A program made the position numbers and the translations under genes. Shown piece by piece: positions 26,295 to 34,464 of a stretch of 64,000 bases of DNA. The stretch spans positions 434,001-498,000 of the forward strand of contig CAVVAE010000002.1 in the NCBI GenBank assembly GCA_963746185.1, given 5' to 3'. Under the pieces are notes generated by a model that did not search any database, had not been told where the DNA came from, and saw only the letters and a list, made by a program, of their open reading frames with translations. Within the stretch, counting starts at the first letter, position 1, and each line of letters starts with the position of its first letter. This DNA is from CAVVAE01 sp963746185 (GTDB lineage: Bacteria > Actinomycetota > Actinomycetes > Propionibacteriales > Nocardioidaceae).

Positions 26295-27755
26295 ATGACC
26301 ACCCAATCCACAGACCAAAAGTCCACGGCGACGGAGGCCCAGACGCTTCCCACGCAACGGGGCTCGGTGAACCTGGATCCGTTGTCTGAAAGCCTGCGAG
26401 GCCGTCTCATCACGCCTGCGGATGCCGACTACGACAAAGCTCGCGCCGTCTACAACGGCATGATCGACCGACACCCGGCGGCCGTCGCAATGTGTACCAA
26501 CTCAGCCGATGTCGTCGCCTGCGTGAACTTCGCACGCGAGAACGACATGATCCTTGCCGTACGCGGCGGTGGCCACAACGCCGGCGGCCTCGGTGTCTGG
26601 GACGACGCTCTCGTCATCGACCTCAGCACGATGCGCAGCACCACCGTCGACCCGGCGAGCCACCAGGTTCGCGTCGACGGCGGCTGCACGTGGTCCGACG
26701 TGGACGCGGCGACCGTGCCGTTCGGGATGGCAACGCCGTGCGGCATCGTCTCGTCGACGGGCGTCGGCGGCCTGACGCTGGGAGGCGGGATCGGCTACCT
26801 CGCTCGCAGGTTCGGACTGACCGTCGACAACCTCGTGTCCGCCGATGTAGTCCTGGCCGACGGCCGGCTCGTCACCGCCAGCGCCTCGTCCGAGCCAGAC
26901 CTCTACTGGGCCCTGCGCGGAGGCGGCGGCAACTTCGGCGTCGTCACGTCCTTCGTGTTCAAGTGCCACGAAATCGGCGACCACGGCACCATCGTCGGAG
27001 GGCCAGTCCTCTACGACGTCGCCGACACGGCCGAGGTGATGCGCTGGTACCGCGAGCTTCTGCCGTCGCTCCCCGAAGAGCTGAACGGCTGGTTCGGCAC
27101 GATGACGATTCCCGGTGGCCCGCCGTTCCCCGAAGAGCTGTGGGGCAAGAAGGCATGCGGGATCGTCTGGTGCTACACCGGTGACGCCGACAAGGCCGAC
27201 GAAGTTCTCGAGCCGGTGAAGTCCTTCGGGTCGCCATTGCTTGTTGGCCTCCAACCGATGCCCTACAGCATGCTCAACGGCGCATTCGACGCGTTGTTCC
27301 CGGCCGGGCTGCAGTGGTACTGGCGCGCCGACTTCATGAGGGAGATCACCGACGCCAGCATCGACGTCCACGTGAAGTACGCCGAGGCTCTGCCGACCGA
27401 CCTGTCGACGATGCACCTGTACCCGATCGACGGGGCCGCGGCGCGCGTGCCGCAGGATGCGACAGCGTTCGCGTACCGCGACGGCGGCTGGTCAGGCGTC
27501 ATGGTCGGTGTCGACCCCGACCCGGCGAACCGGGAGAAGATCACCCAGTGGTCACGGTCCTACCAGGAGGAGCTGCACCCGCACTCCGCCGGTGGGGCCT
27601 ACATCAACTTCATGATGGACGAGGGAGGCGACCGGGTGCGGGCGTCGTACAAGGACAACTTCACCCGCCTGAGCGAGATCAAGCGGCGTTACGACCCGAC
27701 GAACCTGTTCCACATCAACCAGAACATCCCGCCGGCGGACAGCGCGTCAGCCTGA
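26295..27755 (+). CDS. FAD-linked oxidoreductase, berberine-bridge-enzyme-like
   Basis: A 486-residue flavoenzyme of the FAD-binding type 4 (PCMH) family with a C-terminal BBE domain (FHINQNIPP). The motif VRGGGHNAGG near residue 92 carries the His expected to bind FAD covalently. Beyond it, GIVSSTGVGGLTLGGGIGY is the second FAD-contact segment; it lacks a Cys at the position used by bicovalent members, so single linkage is inferred. Such enzymes oxidise sugars, alcohols or secondary-metabolite intermediates. AAGGAG lies 6 nt ahead of ATG 26295, favoured over TTG 26292. It follows the BTAD regulator by 100 nt. Confidence 0.82.
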   Translation: MTTQSTDQKSTATEAQTLPTQRGSVNLDPLSESLRGRLITPADADYDKARAVYNGMIDRHPAAVAMCTNSADVVACVNFARENDMILAVRGGGHNAGGLGVWDDALVIDLSTMRSTTVDPASHQVRVDGGCTWSDVDAATVPFGMATPCGIVSSTGVGGLTLGGGIGYLARRFGLTVDNLVSADVVLADGRLVTASASSEPDLYWALRGGGGNFGVVTSFVFKCHEIGDHGTIVGGPVLYDVADTAEVMRWYRELLPSLPEELNGWFGTMTIPGGPPFPEELWGKKACGIVWCYTGDADKADEVLEPVKSFGSPLLVGLQPMPYSMLNGAFDALFPAGLQWYWRADFMREITDASIDVHVKYAEALPTDLSTMHLYPIDGAAARVPQDATAFAYRDGGWSGVMVGVDPDPANREKITQWSRSYQEELHPHSAGGAYINFMMDEGGDRVRASYKDNFTRLSEIKRRYDPTNLFHINQNIPPADSASA

Positions 27756-28718
27756 CCGCAACTTTGCGAGGAGGTCTGCTGCCGGCGCTGTGGCCGGCGG
27801 CAGACCTTCTCGTGCATAGCGGGTGGCCTCGCGGCGGAGGAGTTCGTTAGCCGGAGTCTCCACGCCGTATCGCCGGCCGAGCAGCACGATCTCACCGTTG
27901 AGGTAGTCGGACTCGATCGCGCCAGTACGACGTTCGAGGCTCTGCCACGACGAGCCGCCTTTTCGCGGACGGCCGGCGATGTCGCCGATCTGCAGGATGT
28001 CGCCACGTCGTTCGCTGTCTTCGGCTTCAGTGACCGGGTCGAGTCCGGCCGCGGACAGGACGCGTTCCGCCTCGGCCTTGATCAGGCTGCGCAGCTCGTC
28101 GGACCCGTCGTCGCGGCGGCAGACCGCCTGCACGGCGTTTCCGAGGTTCATCATCAGCTTGCGGTACTTCCAGCGCATGATGTCCGGGCGTGGAACCGAC
28201 ACGATGCCGGCGTCGCCGAACGCCGCCGCGATCTGCTCGGTGGTCACGTCGACGCCTTCGGGATAGCGGCCGATGTCGAGGATGGCGGGAATCGGATGGC
28301 AGTGCGCCTCGACCACCCCGGGCTCGGTGTGGGCGGTCGGCGCCATCACGCAAACGCCGTACACGCAGGAGAACCATCGCAAGGCGGTGCCTTCGTTGGC
28401 GACGCCGTTCTGCATGGAGACCAAGGCAATGCTGGCGGGGGCGGCTGCCGCGAGTGCCTTGACGGCGTCTCGGGTGGCGTCACTCTTGACCGCGAGCAGG
28501 ACGACGTCGTCGTGTCGCCACTCGACCTCGTTCGGGTGACCCACCGCGCTGACCTGTTCGACCGTCTCTCCGGCGGGCGAGGCGAGGCGCAAGCCGTTGC
28601 GCTGGATGGCGGCCAGGTGTTCGCCCCGGGCAATGAGGATGACGTCGTGTCCGGCGCGATGAAGCAGACCGCCGACGACTCCCCCGACAGCACCGGCTCC
28701 GTAGACGACAAAGCGCAT
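27747..28718 (-). CDS. PanE/ApbA-family ketopantoate reductase-like protein
   Basis: A 323-residue NADPH-dependent reductase. The N-terminal Rossmann motif is VVYGAGAVGGVVGG, and the middle carries VLLAVKSDATRDAV and VSMQNGVANE, as in 2-dehydropantoate 2-reductases. The C-terminal helical domain has KLMMNLGNAVQAV, with the catalytic Lys region. True PanE makes pantoate for coenzyme A, but many paralogues act on other 2-oxo acids, so I give no symbol. Its ATG at 28718 overlaps the nagA stop by one base, so the two are coupled. GTG 28730 is an alternative start. Its 3' end overlaps the convergent oxidoreductase by 9 bp. Confidence 0.75.
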   Translation of the reverse strand: MRFVVYGAGAVGGVVGGLLHRAGHDVILIARGEHLAAIQRNGLRLASPAGETVEQVSAVGHPNEVEWRHDDVVLLAVKSDATRDAVKALAAAAPASIALVSMQNGVANEGTALRWFSCVYGVCVMAPTAHTEPGVVEAHCHPIPAILDIGRYPEGVDVTTEQIAAAFGDAGIVSVPRPDIMRWKYRKLMMNLGNAVQAVCRRDDGSDELRSLIKAEAERVLSAAGLDPVTEAEDSERRGDILQIGDIAGRPRKGGSSWQSLERRTGAIESDYLNGEIVLLGRRYGVETPANELLRREATRYAREGLPPATAPAADLLAKLRSG

Positions 28719-29902
28719 CAGGTCAGCCACTTTCCGCGCGTCATGACGCGTTGGAGCGTGAGGTCGTCATCGACGACGAGGACGTCAGCGCGTTTGCCCG
28801 TGGTGAGTGATCCGACCTCGTGGGCCAGCCCGATCAGGCGGGCCGGCGTCAGTGATGCCGCCAGCACTGCCTGGGCCAACGAGACCTGGGTGTTCGTCGC
28901 CACCCGTTGTACGTCGTCGAGGAGGTGCGACGTACCGCCCGCGATCGACCTCGGTTCGGCCGAGTCCTGGTCGTCCGCACCGGTCGCTGCGAGCCGGGCG
29001 ACCCCATCACGGACGCTCACGCGTCGCGGTCCGAGGTCGTAGTCACCGTCGGCCATCCCGGCCGCCGCCATCGCGTCGGTGATCAGGACGACGTGGCCAG
29101 GTGATGCTGTGGCGAAGACCAGCTCGACGAACCCGTCAGCGACGTGCACGCCATCGGCAATCACCTCGACCGTCGCTTGTCCTTCAGCAGCCGCCGCGAG
29201 TGCCGCGGCGACGGGACCGGGCTCGCGGTGGTGGAGTGGTGGCATGCCGTTTGCAAGGTGGGTGACGAGGGCGCCTCCGTCGAGCGATTCCAGCGCTGTG
29301 CGGAACTCGTCGTAAGTCGCGTCGCTGTGTCCGAGTGCAACCCGCACGCCTGCATCGCGGAGTTGCGCCATCACCGCAGGCGCGCCAGGGAGCTCCGGTG
29401 CGATCGTCATCACCTTGACGGTCCCGTCACCCGCGCTGAGGAGGCCGTCGACGAGTGCCTGGTCGGGAGCGAGCAGGTGCTCAGGCGACTGAGCACCTCG
29501 TCTCTTGTACGAGAGGAACGGCCCCTCCAGGTGCACGCCCGCCAGCGTGCCGTCATGCACGAGCGGCGCAAGCGCCTTGACCTCGGCGGTGAGAGTTTCC
29601 GGCGAGGCCGTGACGAGGCTGGCCAGCATGGTCGTGGTGCCGCGCGACCGGTGATGCGCGGCCACGGCGGTCGCCTCGTCGGGATCCGTCGTCACGACCA
29701 CGTGGCCGCCACCACCGTGACAGTGCACGTCGACCAGTCCGGGGAGGATCGTGCCCGACGGGTCGGAGAGGGGTGCGGCGGGATGGCTCGCGGCGTACTC
29801 CGAGGTGGGACCAGCGAAGACGATGCGATCCCCTTCGACAGCGACGACGCCGTCAGGGAGTACGTCGTCAGGCAACACGACGCGTCCGCGAAGCAGAGTC
29901 AT
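28718..29902 (-). CDS. nagA: N-acetylglucosamine-6-phosphate deacetylase
   Basis: A 394-residue metal-dependent amidohydrolase that deacetylates GlcNAc-6-phosphate to glucosamine-6-phosphate in amino-sugar catabolism and cell-wall recycling. Metal-binding and catalytic segments are PGLVDVHCHGGGG (near residue 58), GVHLEGPFLS with the conserved Glu, VALGHSDATYDE, VTHLANGMPPLHHREPG and ITDAMAAAGMADGDY with the catalytic Asp. ATG 29902 begins the domain; the frame remains open upstream through the repeat at 29965. No nagB or amino-sugar transporter is next to it; the following gene is PanE-like and overlaps by one base. Confidence 0.88.
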   Translation of the reverse strand: MTLLRGRVVLPDDVLPDGVVAVEGDRIVFAGPTSEYAASHPAAPLSDPSGTILPGLVDVHCHGGGGHVVVTTDPDEATAVAAHHRSRGTTTMLASLVTASPETLTAEVKALAPLVHDGTLAGVHLEGPFLSYKRRGAQSPEHLLAPDQALVDGLLSAGDGTVKVMTIAPELPGAPAVMAQLRDAGVRVALGHSDATYDEFRTALESLDGGALVTHLANGMPPLHHREPGPVAAALAAAAEGQATVEVIADGVHVADGFVELVFATASPGHVVLITDAMAAAGMADGDYDLGPRRVSVRDGVARLAATGADDQDSAEPRSIAGGTSHLLDDVQRVATNTQVSLAQAVLAASLTPARLIGLAHEVGSLTTGKRADVLVVDDDLTLQRVMTRGKWLT

Positions 29903-29964
29903 GTCCACCACCCTTACATCCCCTCCCCACCCCTCACCCAACGGGCCGACCACGTGCCCGCTCC

Positions 29965-30034
29965 GGGTTTGCCTTGTTTTCAAGCCAACTGGCTTGTTAA
30001 CAAGGCAAACCTGCCTTGCACACTGTGGGTTTGC
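29965..30034 (+). repeat. Dispersed hairpin repeat, copy 2
   Basis: A 70-nt element of the same family: GGGTTTGCCTTGTTTTCAAG, a variable AACT loop, then GGCTTGTTAACAAGGCAAAC and a tail of CTGCCTTGCACACTGTGGGT. It is the only copy in the divergent gap between two gene starts (nagA at 29902 and the GNAT gene at 30130), so it does not follow a stop codon. Confidence 0.9.
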
Positions 30035-30129
30035 GTCGCTGAATCGCGAACTGTCCACACTCTGGTCGTACGACGGCGGGGTACGCCCTGCCCCGAGTCA
30101 CTCCGTCTGGCCCTGAAACAATCACCGCC

Positions 30130-30681
30130 ATGAGCCCTCCCAACGCCGACGTGAGTGTCCGAGTGGCGTGGGCAGCCGACGCCTCTTCGATCGCGGATGT
30201 TCAAGTGCGCTCCTGGCGCGACGTCTACGCCGAACTGCTTCCCGCCGAGATCCTCGAAGCTCTGCCAGTTGAGGAGTTCGCCGCGGCCTGGGACCAGTCG
30301 ATCACCAAGCCCAAGGACGCCCGGCAGCGCGTGCTCGTCGCGCTCGAGCGGGCCACCGTGCGAGGGTTCGCCGCCACCACGCCCAGCACCGACGCCGACA
30401 GCAACCCCGGCACGGACAGCGAGATCACCGAGTTCGTCGTCGACCCGGCGCACCGCCACGCTGGCCACGGGTCACGCCTCCTCCACGCTGCCGTCGACAC
30501 GCTTCGGTCAGACAAGTTCCTGCGAGCCACGATCTGGCTCAACTCCAACAATGACGACCTGAGACAGTTCCTCACCGAACAGGGCTGGGCCCCCGATAGC
30601 GCCTTTCGTGAGCTCGACCTCCACGGGGATGGCTCCGTGCTCGTCAAGCAGGTCCGGCTCCACACCAACCTGACCCCCTAA
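30130..30681 (+). CDS. GNAT-family N-acetyltransferase
   Basis: A 183-residue acetyltransferase. The beta-4/alpha-3 acetyl-CoA site is visible as ITEFVVDPAHRHAGHGSRLL (the R/Q-x-x-G-x-G/A pattern near residue 115), and the C-terminal strands follow (RATIWLNSNNDDLRQFLTEQ). The N-terminal helix IADVQVRSWRDVYAELLP is typical of small-molecule acetylating GNATs. The substrate is not predictable. No strong ribosome binding site lies ahead of ATG 30130. Its 3' end overlaps the convergent MmcQ-like gene by 4 bp. Confidence 0.8.
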   Translation: MSPPNADVSVRVAWAADASSIADVQVRSWRDVYAELLPAEILEALPVEEFAAAWDQSITKPKDARQRVLVALERATVRGFAATTPSTDADSNPGTDSEITEFVVDPAHRHAGHGSRLLHAAVDTLRSDKFLRATIWLNSNNDDLRQFLTEQGWAPDSAFRELDLHGDGSVLVKQVRLHTNLTP

Positions 30682-31109
30682 TCCCGCCTGCGGTCGGGGT
30701 CAGCGTCGGTTGCGTCGGGTGCCGGCGTCGAGCGCGACGGCGAGATCGGCAGCGAGTCGGCAGCGAGTTCGGCTGGGGCGCGCATCCGCCAGGCATCCGT
30801 GATGAGCTCTGCCAATCGTGATCGGTCAACCTCGGCGAGCCGCAACATCACGAGGGGCCAGCCGTCGTACCCCGGCGTGGTGAAGAAGAGGTCTGGCTCA
30901 CCGAGCACGAGCGCCTGCTTTTCCGCCTCGTCGCCCACGAAGAGCACAGCGATGTCGGTGCGGATCACCCGTGGCTTGCCGGGGCGGCGCTCGGGGTAGG
31001 ACCAGACGAACCCCTTGTTCCCCACCCGGAAGTCGAAGCCGTCACTGTCGATCTCCTCGACGTGAGGCAACGCCAGTGCCAGCCGGCGTACGTCGTTGGC
31101 GTCAGCCAT
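30678..31109 (-). CDS. MmcQ/YjbR family protein
   Basis: A 143-residue MmcQ/YjbR-like protein. The start NDVRRLALALPHVEEID, the core PDLFFTTPGYDGWPLVMLRL and the DAWRMRAPAEL end match the family and the paralogue at 17831-18190. A Ser/Pro/Asp-rich tail of about 25 residues is extra. The frame is open to 31307, but the conserved domain begins at ATG 31109. It is divergent from azlC. Function is not established for the family. Confidence 0.78.
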   Translation of the reverse strand: MADANDVRRLALALPHVEEIDSDGFDFRVGNKGFVWSYPERRPGKPRVIRTDIAVLFVGDEAEKQALVLGEPDLFFTTPGYDGWPLVMLRLAEVDRSRLAELITDAWRMRAPAELAADSLPISPSRSTPAPDATDADPDRRRD

Positions 31110-31236
31110 GGTTGGCCTTGGCGCGGTCCGGCGTGGGCATGGACCGATGGTAGGACGCCACGACGACACTCGCCCAGCAGGTGGACGGATCTGATCGCCC
31201 GACGTGTCAGGACTCTTCGGCCGATACGGTCCTGCT

Positions 31237-31986
31237 ATGCGGCGTTCCGAGATGTCCCCTGAACGCCGCCAGGTGCTGGCGGACTCGCTCGGCGTCGGGG
31301 TGGCCACGGGTGCCTACGGCCTGTCGTTCGGTGCGATCGCCGTCACCGCCGGATTCACGGTCGCGCAGTCGTGCGTGATGAGCCTGCTCATCTTCACCGG
31401 GGCGTCGCAGTTCGCCCTCGTCGGGGTCGTCGCATCCGGAGGCACCCCCGCCTCCGGAGCTGCCACGGCGCTGCTCCTCGGATCCCGGAACGCGCTTTAC
31501 GGCATCAAGCTCGCATCGCTTCTCGGACTCGACGGGGTACGACGGCTGACCGGCGCTCACCTGGTGATGGACGAGTCCACAGCGATGGCGCTGAAACCCA
31601 AGGACCCGCGAGACGCACCGCTCGGCTTCTTCACCACCGGCGTGAGCGTGTTCATCTTGTGGAACCTCGCGACCTTTGTCGGCGCGATTGCGGGCGACGC
31701 GATCGGCGACCCAGCGACCTATGGGCTGGACGCGGCGGTCCCGGCAGCTTTTCTCGCGCTGGTGTGGCCGCGGCTGGGCTCGGCGCGGACACGGTGGACC
31801 GCGGTCTGCGCTGCGGCGCTGGCTCTCTCGTTGGTTCCCTTCACCCGACCCGGCATCCCGATCATTGCCGCGGGGAGCATCGCCGTTCTCGCTGCCCTGA
31901 AAAGCCCCGCCGCGACCAAGGGCGAAGTGCCGCCAGAGGGCGACGCGGGCGACGATGAGCCACCAGGCCCGCGAGGTGAGGTCTGA
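31237..31986 (+). CDS. azlC: AzlC-family branched-chain amino acid exporter, large subunit
   Basis: A 249-residue membrane protein of the AzlC (LIV-E) family, which forms an exporter for branched-chain amino acids with small AzlD partners. Diagnostic segments are GAYGLSFGAIAV in the first helix, SLLIFTGASQFALVGV, and RNALYGIKLA followed by GAHLVMDEST. A hydrophilic, acidic tail of about 30 residues ends the protein. The start may be ATG 31237 or ATG 31252; neither has a strong ribosome binding site. It is coupled to azlD by a one-base stop/start overlap at 31986. Confidence 0.82.
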   Translation: MRRSEMSPERRQVLADSLGVGVATGAYGLSFGAIAVTAGFTVAQSCVMSLLIFTGASQFALVGVVASGGTPASGAATALLLGSRNALYGIKLASLLGLDGVRRLTGAHLVMDESTAMALKPKDPRDAPLGFFTTGVSVFILWNLATFVGAIAGDAIGDPATYGLDAAVPAAFLALVWPRLGSARTRWTAVCAAALALSLVPFTRPGIPIIAAGSIAVLAALKSPAATKGEVPPEGDAGDDEPPGPRGEV

Positions 31987-32285
31987 TGTGGCTCGCGATC
32001 ATCGTCACGGCAGGGGGCTGCTACGCCTGGAAGCTGCTAGGGCTGTCGGTGCCTGACAAGGTGCTCGAACATCCGCTTGTCAGCCGGATCGCCGATCTGA
32101 TCCCGGTGGCGCTGCTTTCGGCGCTGGTCGCCGTACAAGCGTTCTCGACGGGGCAGGACCTCACCATCGATGCGCGGCTTCTGGGCGTCGCAGCCGGAGT
32201 GGTTGCCCTGGTCTTGCGTGCACCGTTCCTCGTGGTGGTCACGGTGGCTGCGGTCGTCACAGCCCTAGTGCGACTCGCCACCTGA
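31986..32285 (+). CDS. azlD: AzlD-family branched-chain amino acid transport subunit
   Basis: A 99-residue protein with about four membrane helices, of the AzlD family, the small partner of AzlC. Its N-terminal helix (LAIIVTAGGCYAWKLLG) and the LIPVALLSALVAVQAF segment match the family. The ATG shares a base with the azlC stop. Copy 3 of the dispersed repeat begins 6 nt after its stop but in the opposite orientation, so it belongs to the convergent dapB side. Confidence 0.82.
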   Translation: MWLAIIVTAGGCYAWKLLGLSVPDKVLEHPLVSRIADLIPVALLSALVAVQAFSTGQDLTIDARLLGVAAGVVALVLRAPFLVVVTVAAVVTALVRLAT

Positions 32286-32291
32286 GCGGAT

Positions 32292-32371
32292 GTTTGCAAG
32301 GCAAACCCACGGTCTGCAAGGCAGGTTTGCCTTGTTAACAAGCCTTTTGGCTTGAAAACAAGGCAAACCCC
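32292..32371 (-). repeat. Dispersed hairpin repeat, copy 3
   Basis: Read on the minus strand this element starts GGGGTTTGCCTTGTTTTCAA, turns through an AAAA loop, and returns with GGCTTGTTAACAAGGCAAAC and CTGCCTTGCAGACCGTGGGT, then TTGCCTTGCAAAC, so it has the longer tail seen in copy 1. It begins 9 nt after the dapB stop in the same orientation as dapB and also ends 6 nt from the azlD stop, filling the convergent gap. Confidence 0.9.
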
Positions 32372-32380
32372 GGCGCGGGG

Positions 32381-33125
32381 TCAGGGGTCCAGGCCGAGGA
32401 CGTGCTCGAGGCCGACGGTGAGGCCCGGCATCGTGATGACGGCGCGTACGGCGGCCAGCATTGCCGGCATTGCCGCCGCGCGGTCGGGCATGTCGTGGCG
32501 GATCGTCAGCGTCTCGCCCACGTTGCCCAAGATGACTTCCTGGTGTGCCACCAGTCCACGAGCCCGCACACTGTGGACCGGCACCCCTTCCACGCTCCCG
32601 CCACGCGAGCCAAGCTCGTTCTCCTGGGTGGCGTCGGGCATCGCCGCGAGACCCGCAGACGCCCGGGCCTCGGCGATGAGCTGAGCCGTGCGGATCGACG
32701 TACCCGACGGCGCGTCGAGCTTGGTCGGATGATGCAGCTCGACGATCTCCGCCGACTCGAAGAACCTCGCAGCCAGTGGCCGCGAACCTCATCATCAGCA
32801 CCGCGCCGATGGAGAAGTTCGGCACGACGAGTACGCCGACAGCAGGCGCATCGCCGAGCTGGCCCGCGATGGTGGCCAGCCGCTCCTCCGTGAAACCCGA
32901 CGTACCGACAACGACGTGGACGCCGTGTTCGATGCACCACGTCACGTGGTCCATGACCACACCCGGATGAGTGAAGTCGACTGCCACCTCCGCACGCTCG
33001 AGCTCCGAAAGCGAGTCGCCCTCGTCGACCTGCGCTTCGAGCTCGAAGCCGGCGGTGGATTCGACTGTCGCGCAGGCCAAGCTGCCCATCTTGCCTGCCG
33101 ACCCGATGACTCCGACCTTGATCAT
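32381..33125 (-). pseudogene. dapB: dapB, 4-hydroxy-tetrahydrodipicolinate reductase, apparently frameshifted
   Basis: DapB reduces 4-hydroxy-tetrahydrodipicolinate in lysine and meso-diaminopimelate synthesis. The N-terminal NAD(P)-binding motif is VGVIGSAGKMGS, and VVVGTSGFTEERL follows. The frame then breaks at about 32777. One surplus base there would restore LAARFFESAEIVELHHPTKL and DAPSGTS, the catalytic and substrate-binding region, which run in the neighbouring frame to VLGLDP and the stop at 32381. Corrected length is about 247 residues, normal for the family. Because dapB is normally essential, a sequence error is the simplest reading; a second dapB elsewhere or a true mutation cannot be excluded. 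Confidence 0.85.
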
Positions 33126-33174
33126 GCAGCGACTCTAGTGAATGGCTAGCCGCCCACCCGTGGCCCAAGGCGTG

Positions 33175-34434
33175 TCACTCCACGTTCGTCGCGTTACGAC
33201 GGATGGGCGCCAACCGCTGCAACTGCACCACGTGCTCGGGAGTGAGCTCGTCAAGAGAGCTGACGCCGAGCAGCCGCATCGTCCGGGTGACCTCGGTCGA
33301 CAGGATCTCGATCGTCCGGTCGACACCGGCACGGCCACCAGCCATCAACCCGTAAAGATAGGCGCGTCCGACCCAGGTGAAGCGCGCCCCGTGAGCGATC
33401 GCCGCCACCACATCGGCGCCCGACATGATGCCGGTGTCGAGGTAGACCTCGACATCGTTCCCGACCTCGCGCGACACGTCCGGCAACAGGTGGAACGGCA
33501 CTGGTGCTCGGTCGAGCTGCCGTCCTCCGTGGTTGGACAGGGTGATCCCGTCGACCCCACAATCGGTGACCTTCCGGGCGTCGTCGACGGACTGGATGCC
33601 CTTGACGACGAGGCGACCTGGCCACTGCTCGCGCAGCCAGCGGAGGTCGTCAAAGTTCACGGTCGGGTCGAACATCGCGTCGAGTAGCTCGGCGACCGTG
33701 CCCTGCCAGGCGTCGAGCGACGCGAACGTGAGTGGTTCTGTGGTGAGGAAGTTGAACCACCAGCCCGGCCTCGGGATCGCGTTCAGGATCGTTCGCGGTG
33801 TCAGCGTGGGCGGGATCGTCATTCCGTTGCGCACGTCGCGCAGTCGTGCGCCCGCGACTGGCACGTCGACCGTGACCACCAACGCCTCGAAGCCTGCTGC
33901 CGCAGCGCGCTCGACCAGACCCATCGAGCGGTCGCGGTCTTTCCACATGTAGAGCTGGAACCAGTTGCGGCCATCCGGGTTGGCGGCGGCGACGTCCTCG
34001 ATCGAGGTGGTTCCCATGGTGGAGAGGGTGTATGGAATCCCAGCATCCCCGGCCGCCGACGCACCCGCGACCTCGCCCTCGGTGTGCATCAGCCTGGTGA
34101 ACCCGGTCGGCGCGATTCCGAACGGCAGGTCCGCGCGTCGACCCTGCACCTCGCGACCGAGGTCGACCTTGGAGACATCCCGAAGGATCGCTGGGTGCAG
34201 CTCGACATCCTGGAACGCCTGTCTGGCTCTCGCCAGTGAGAGCTCCTGCTCCGCTGCGCCGTCGGTGTAGTCGAAGGCGGCACGAGGCGTCGTACGACGA
34301 GCGGCCCGGCGCAGATCCGCGATCGTGAGGGCGTTCTGAAGACGACGTCGCTTCAGACTCAGCTCGGGGCGCTTGAACCGCATCAGGGGTCGGAGCTCGC
34401 CAGGTTTCGGGAGATGACGCTTCATCTCGCCCAT
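33175..34434 (-). CDS. lldD: FMN-dependent alpha-hydroxy-acid dehydrogenase (LldD-like)
   Basis: A 419-residue FMN enzyme of the L-lactate dehydrogenase/glycolate oxidase family, which oxidises L-2-hydroxy acids to 2-oxo acids and passes electrons to the quinone pool. FMN- and substrate-binding segments are FGIAPTGFTRLMHTEGE, STMGTTSIEDVA, NWFQLYMWKDR, GRLVVKGI with the conserved Lys, and the active-site signature LSNHGGRQLD with the catalytic His (near residue 305). A long, unconserved basic leader of about 30 residues precedes the domain. L-lactate is the likeliest substrate; mandelate-type substrates remain possible. Confidence 0.85.
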   Translation of the reverse strand: MGEMKRHLPKPGELRPLMRFKRPELSLKRRRLQNALTIADLRRAARRTTPRAAFDYTDGAAEQELSLARARQAFQDVELHPAILRDVSKVDLGREVQGRRADLPFGIAPTGFTRLMHTEGEVAGASAAGDAGIPYTLSTMGTTSIEDVAAANPDGRNWFQLYMWKDRDRSMGLVERAAAAGFEALVVTVDVPVAGARLRDVRNGMTIPPTLTPRTILNAIPRPGWWFNFLTTEPLTFASLDAWQGTVAELLDAMFDPTVNFDDLRWLREQWPGRLVVKGIQSVDDARKVTDCGVDGITLSNHGGRQLDRAPVPFHLLPDVSREVGNDVEVYLDTGIMSGADVVAAIAHGARFTWVGRAYLYGLMAGGRAGVDRTIEILSTEVTRTMRLLGVSSLDELTPEHVVQLQRLAPIRRNATNVE

Positions 34435-34464
34435 CCCACCACGTCTGCCGACCCGGCGAAACCG

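Noticed and set aside
29903..30058. The N-terminal extension of nagA reading through repeat copy 2.
   Set aside because: It is translated repeat sequence; the amidohydrolase domain starts at ATG 29902.
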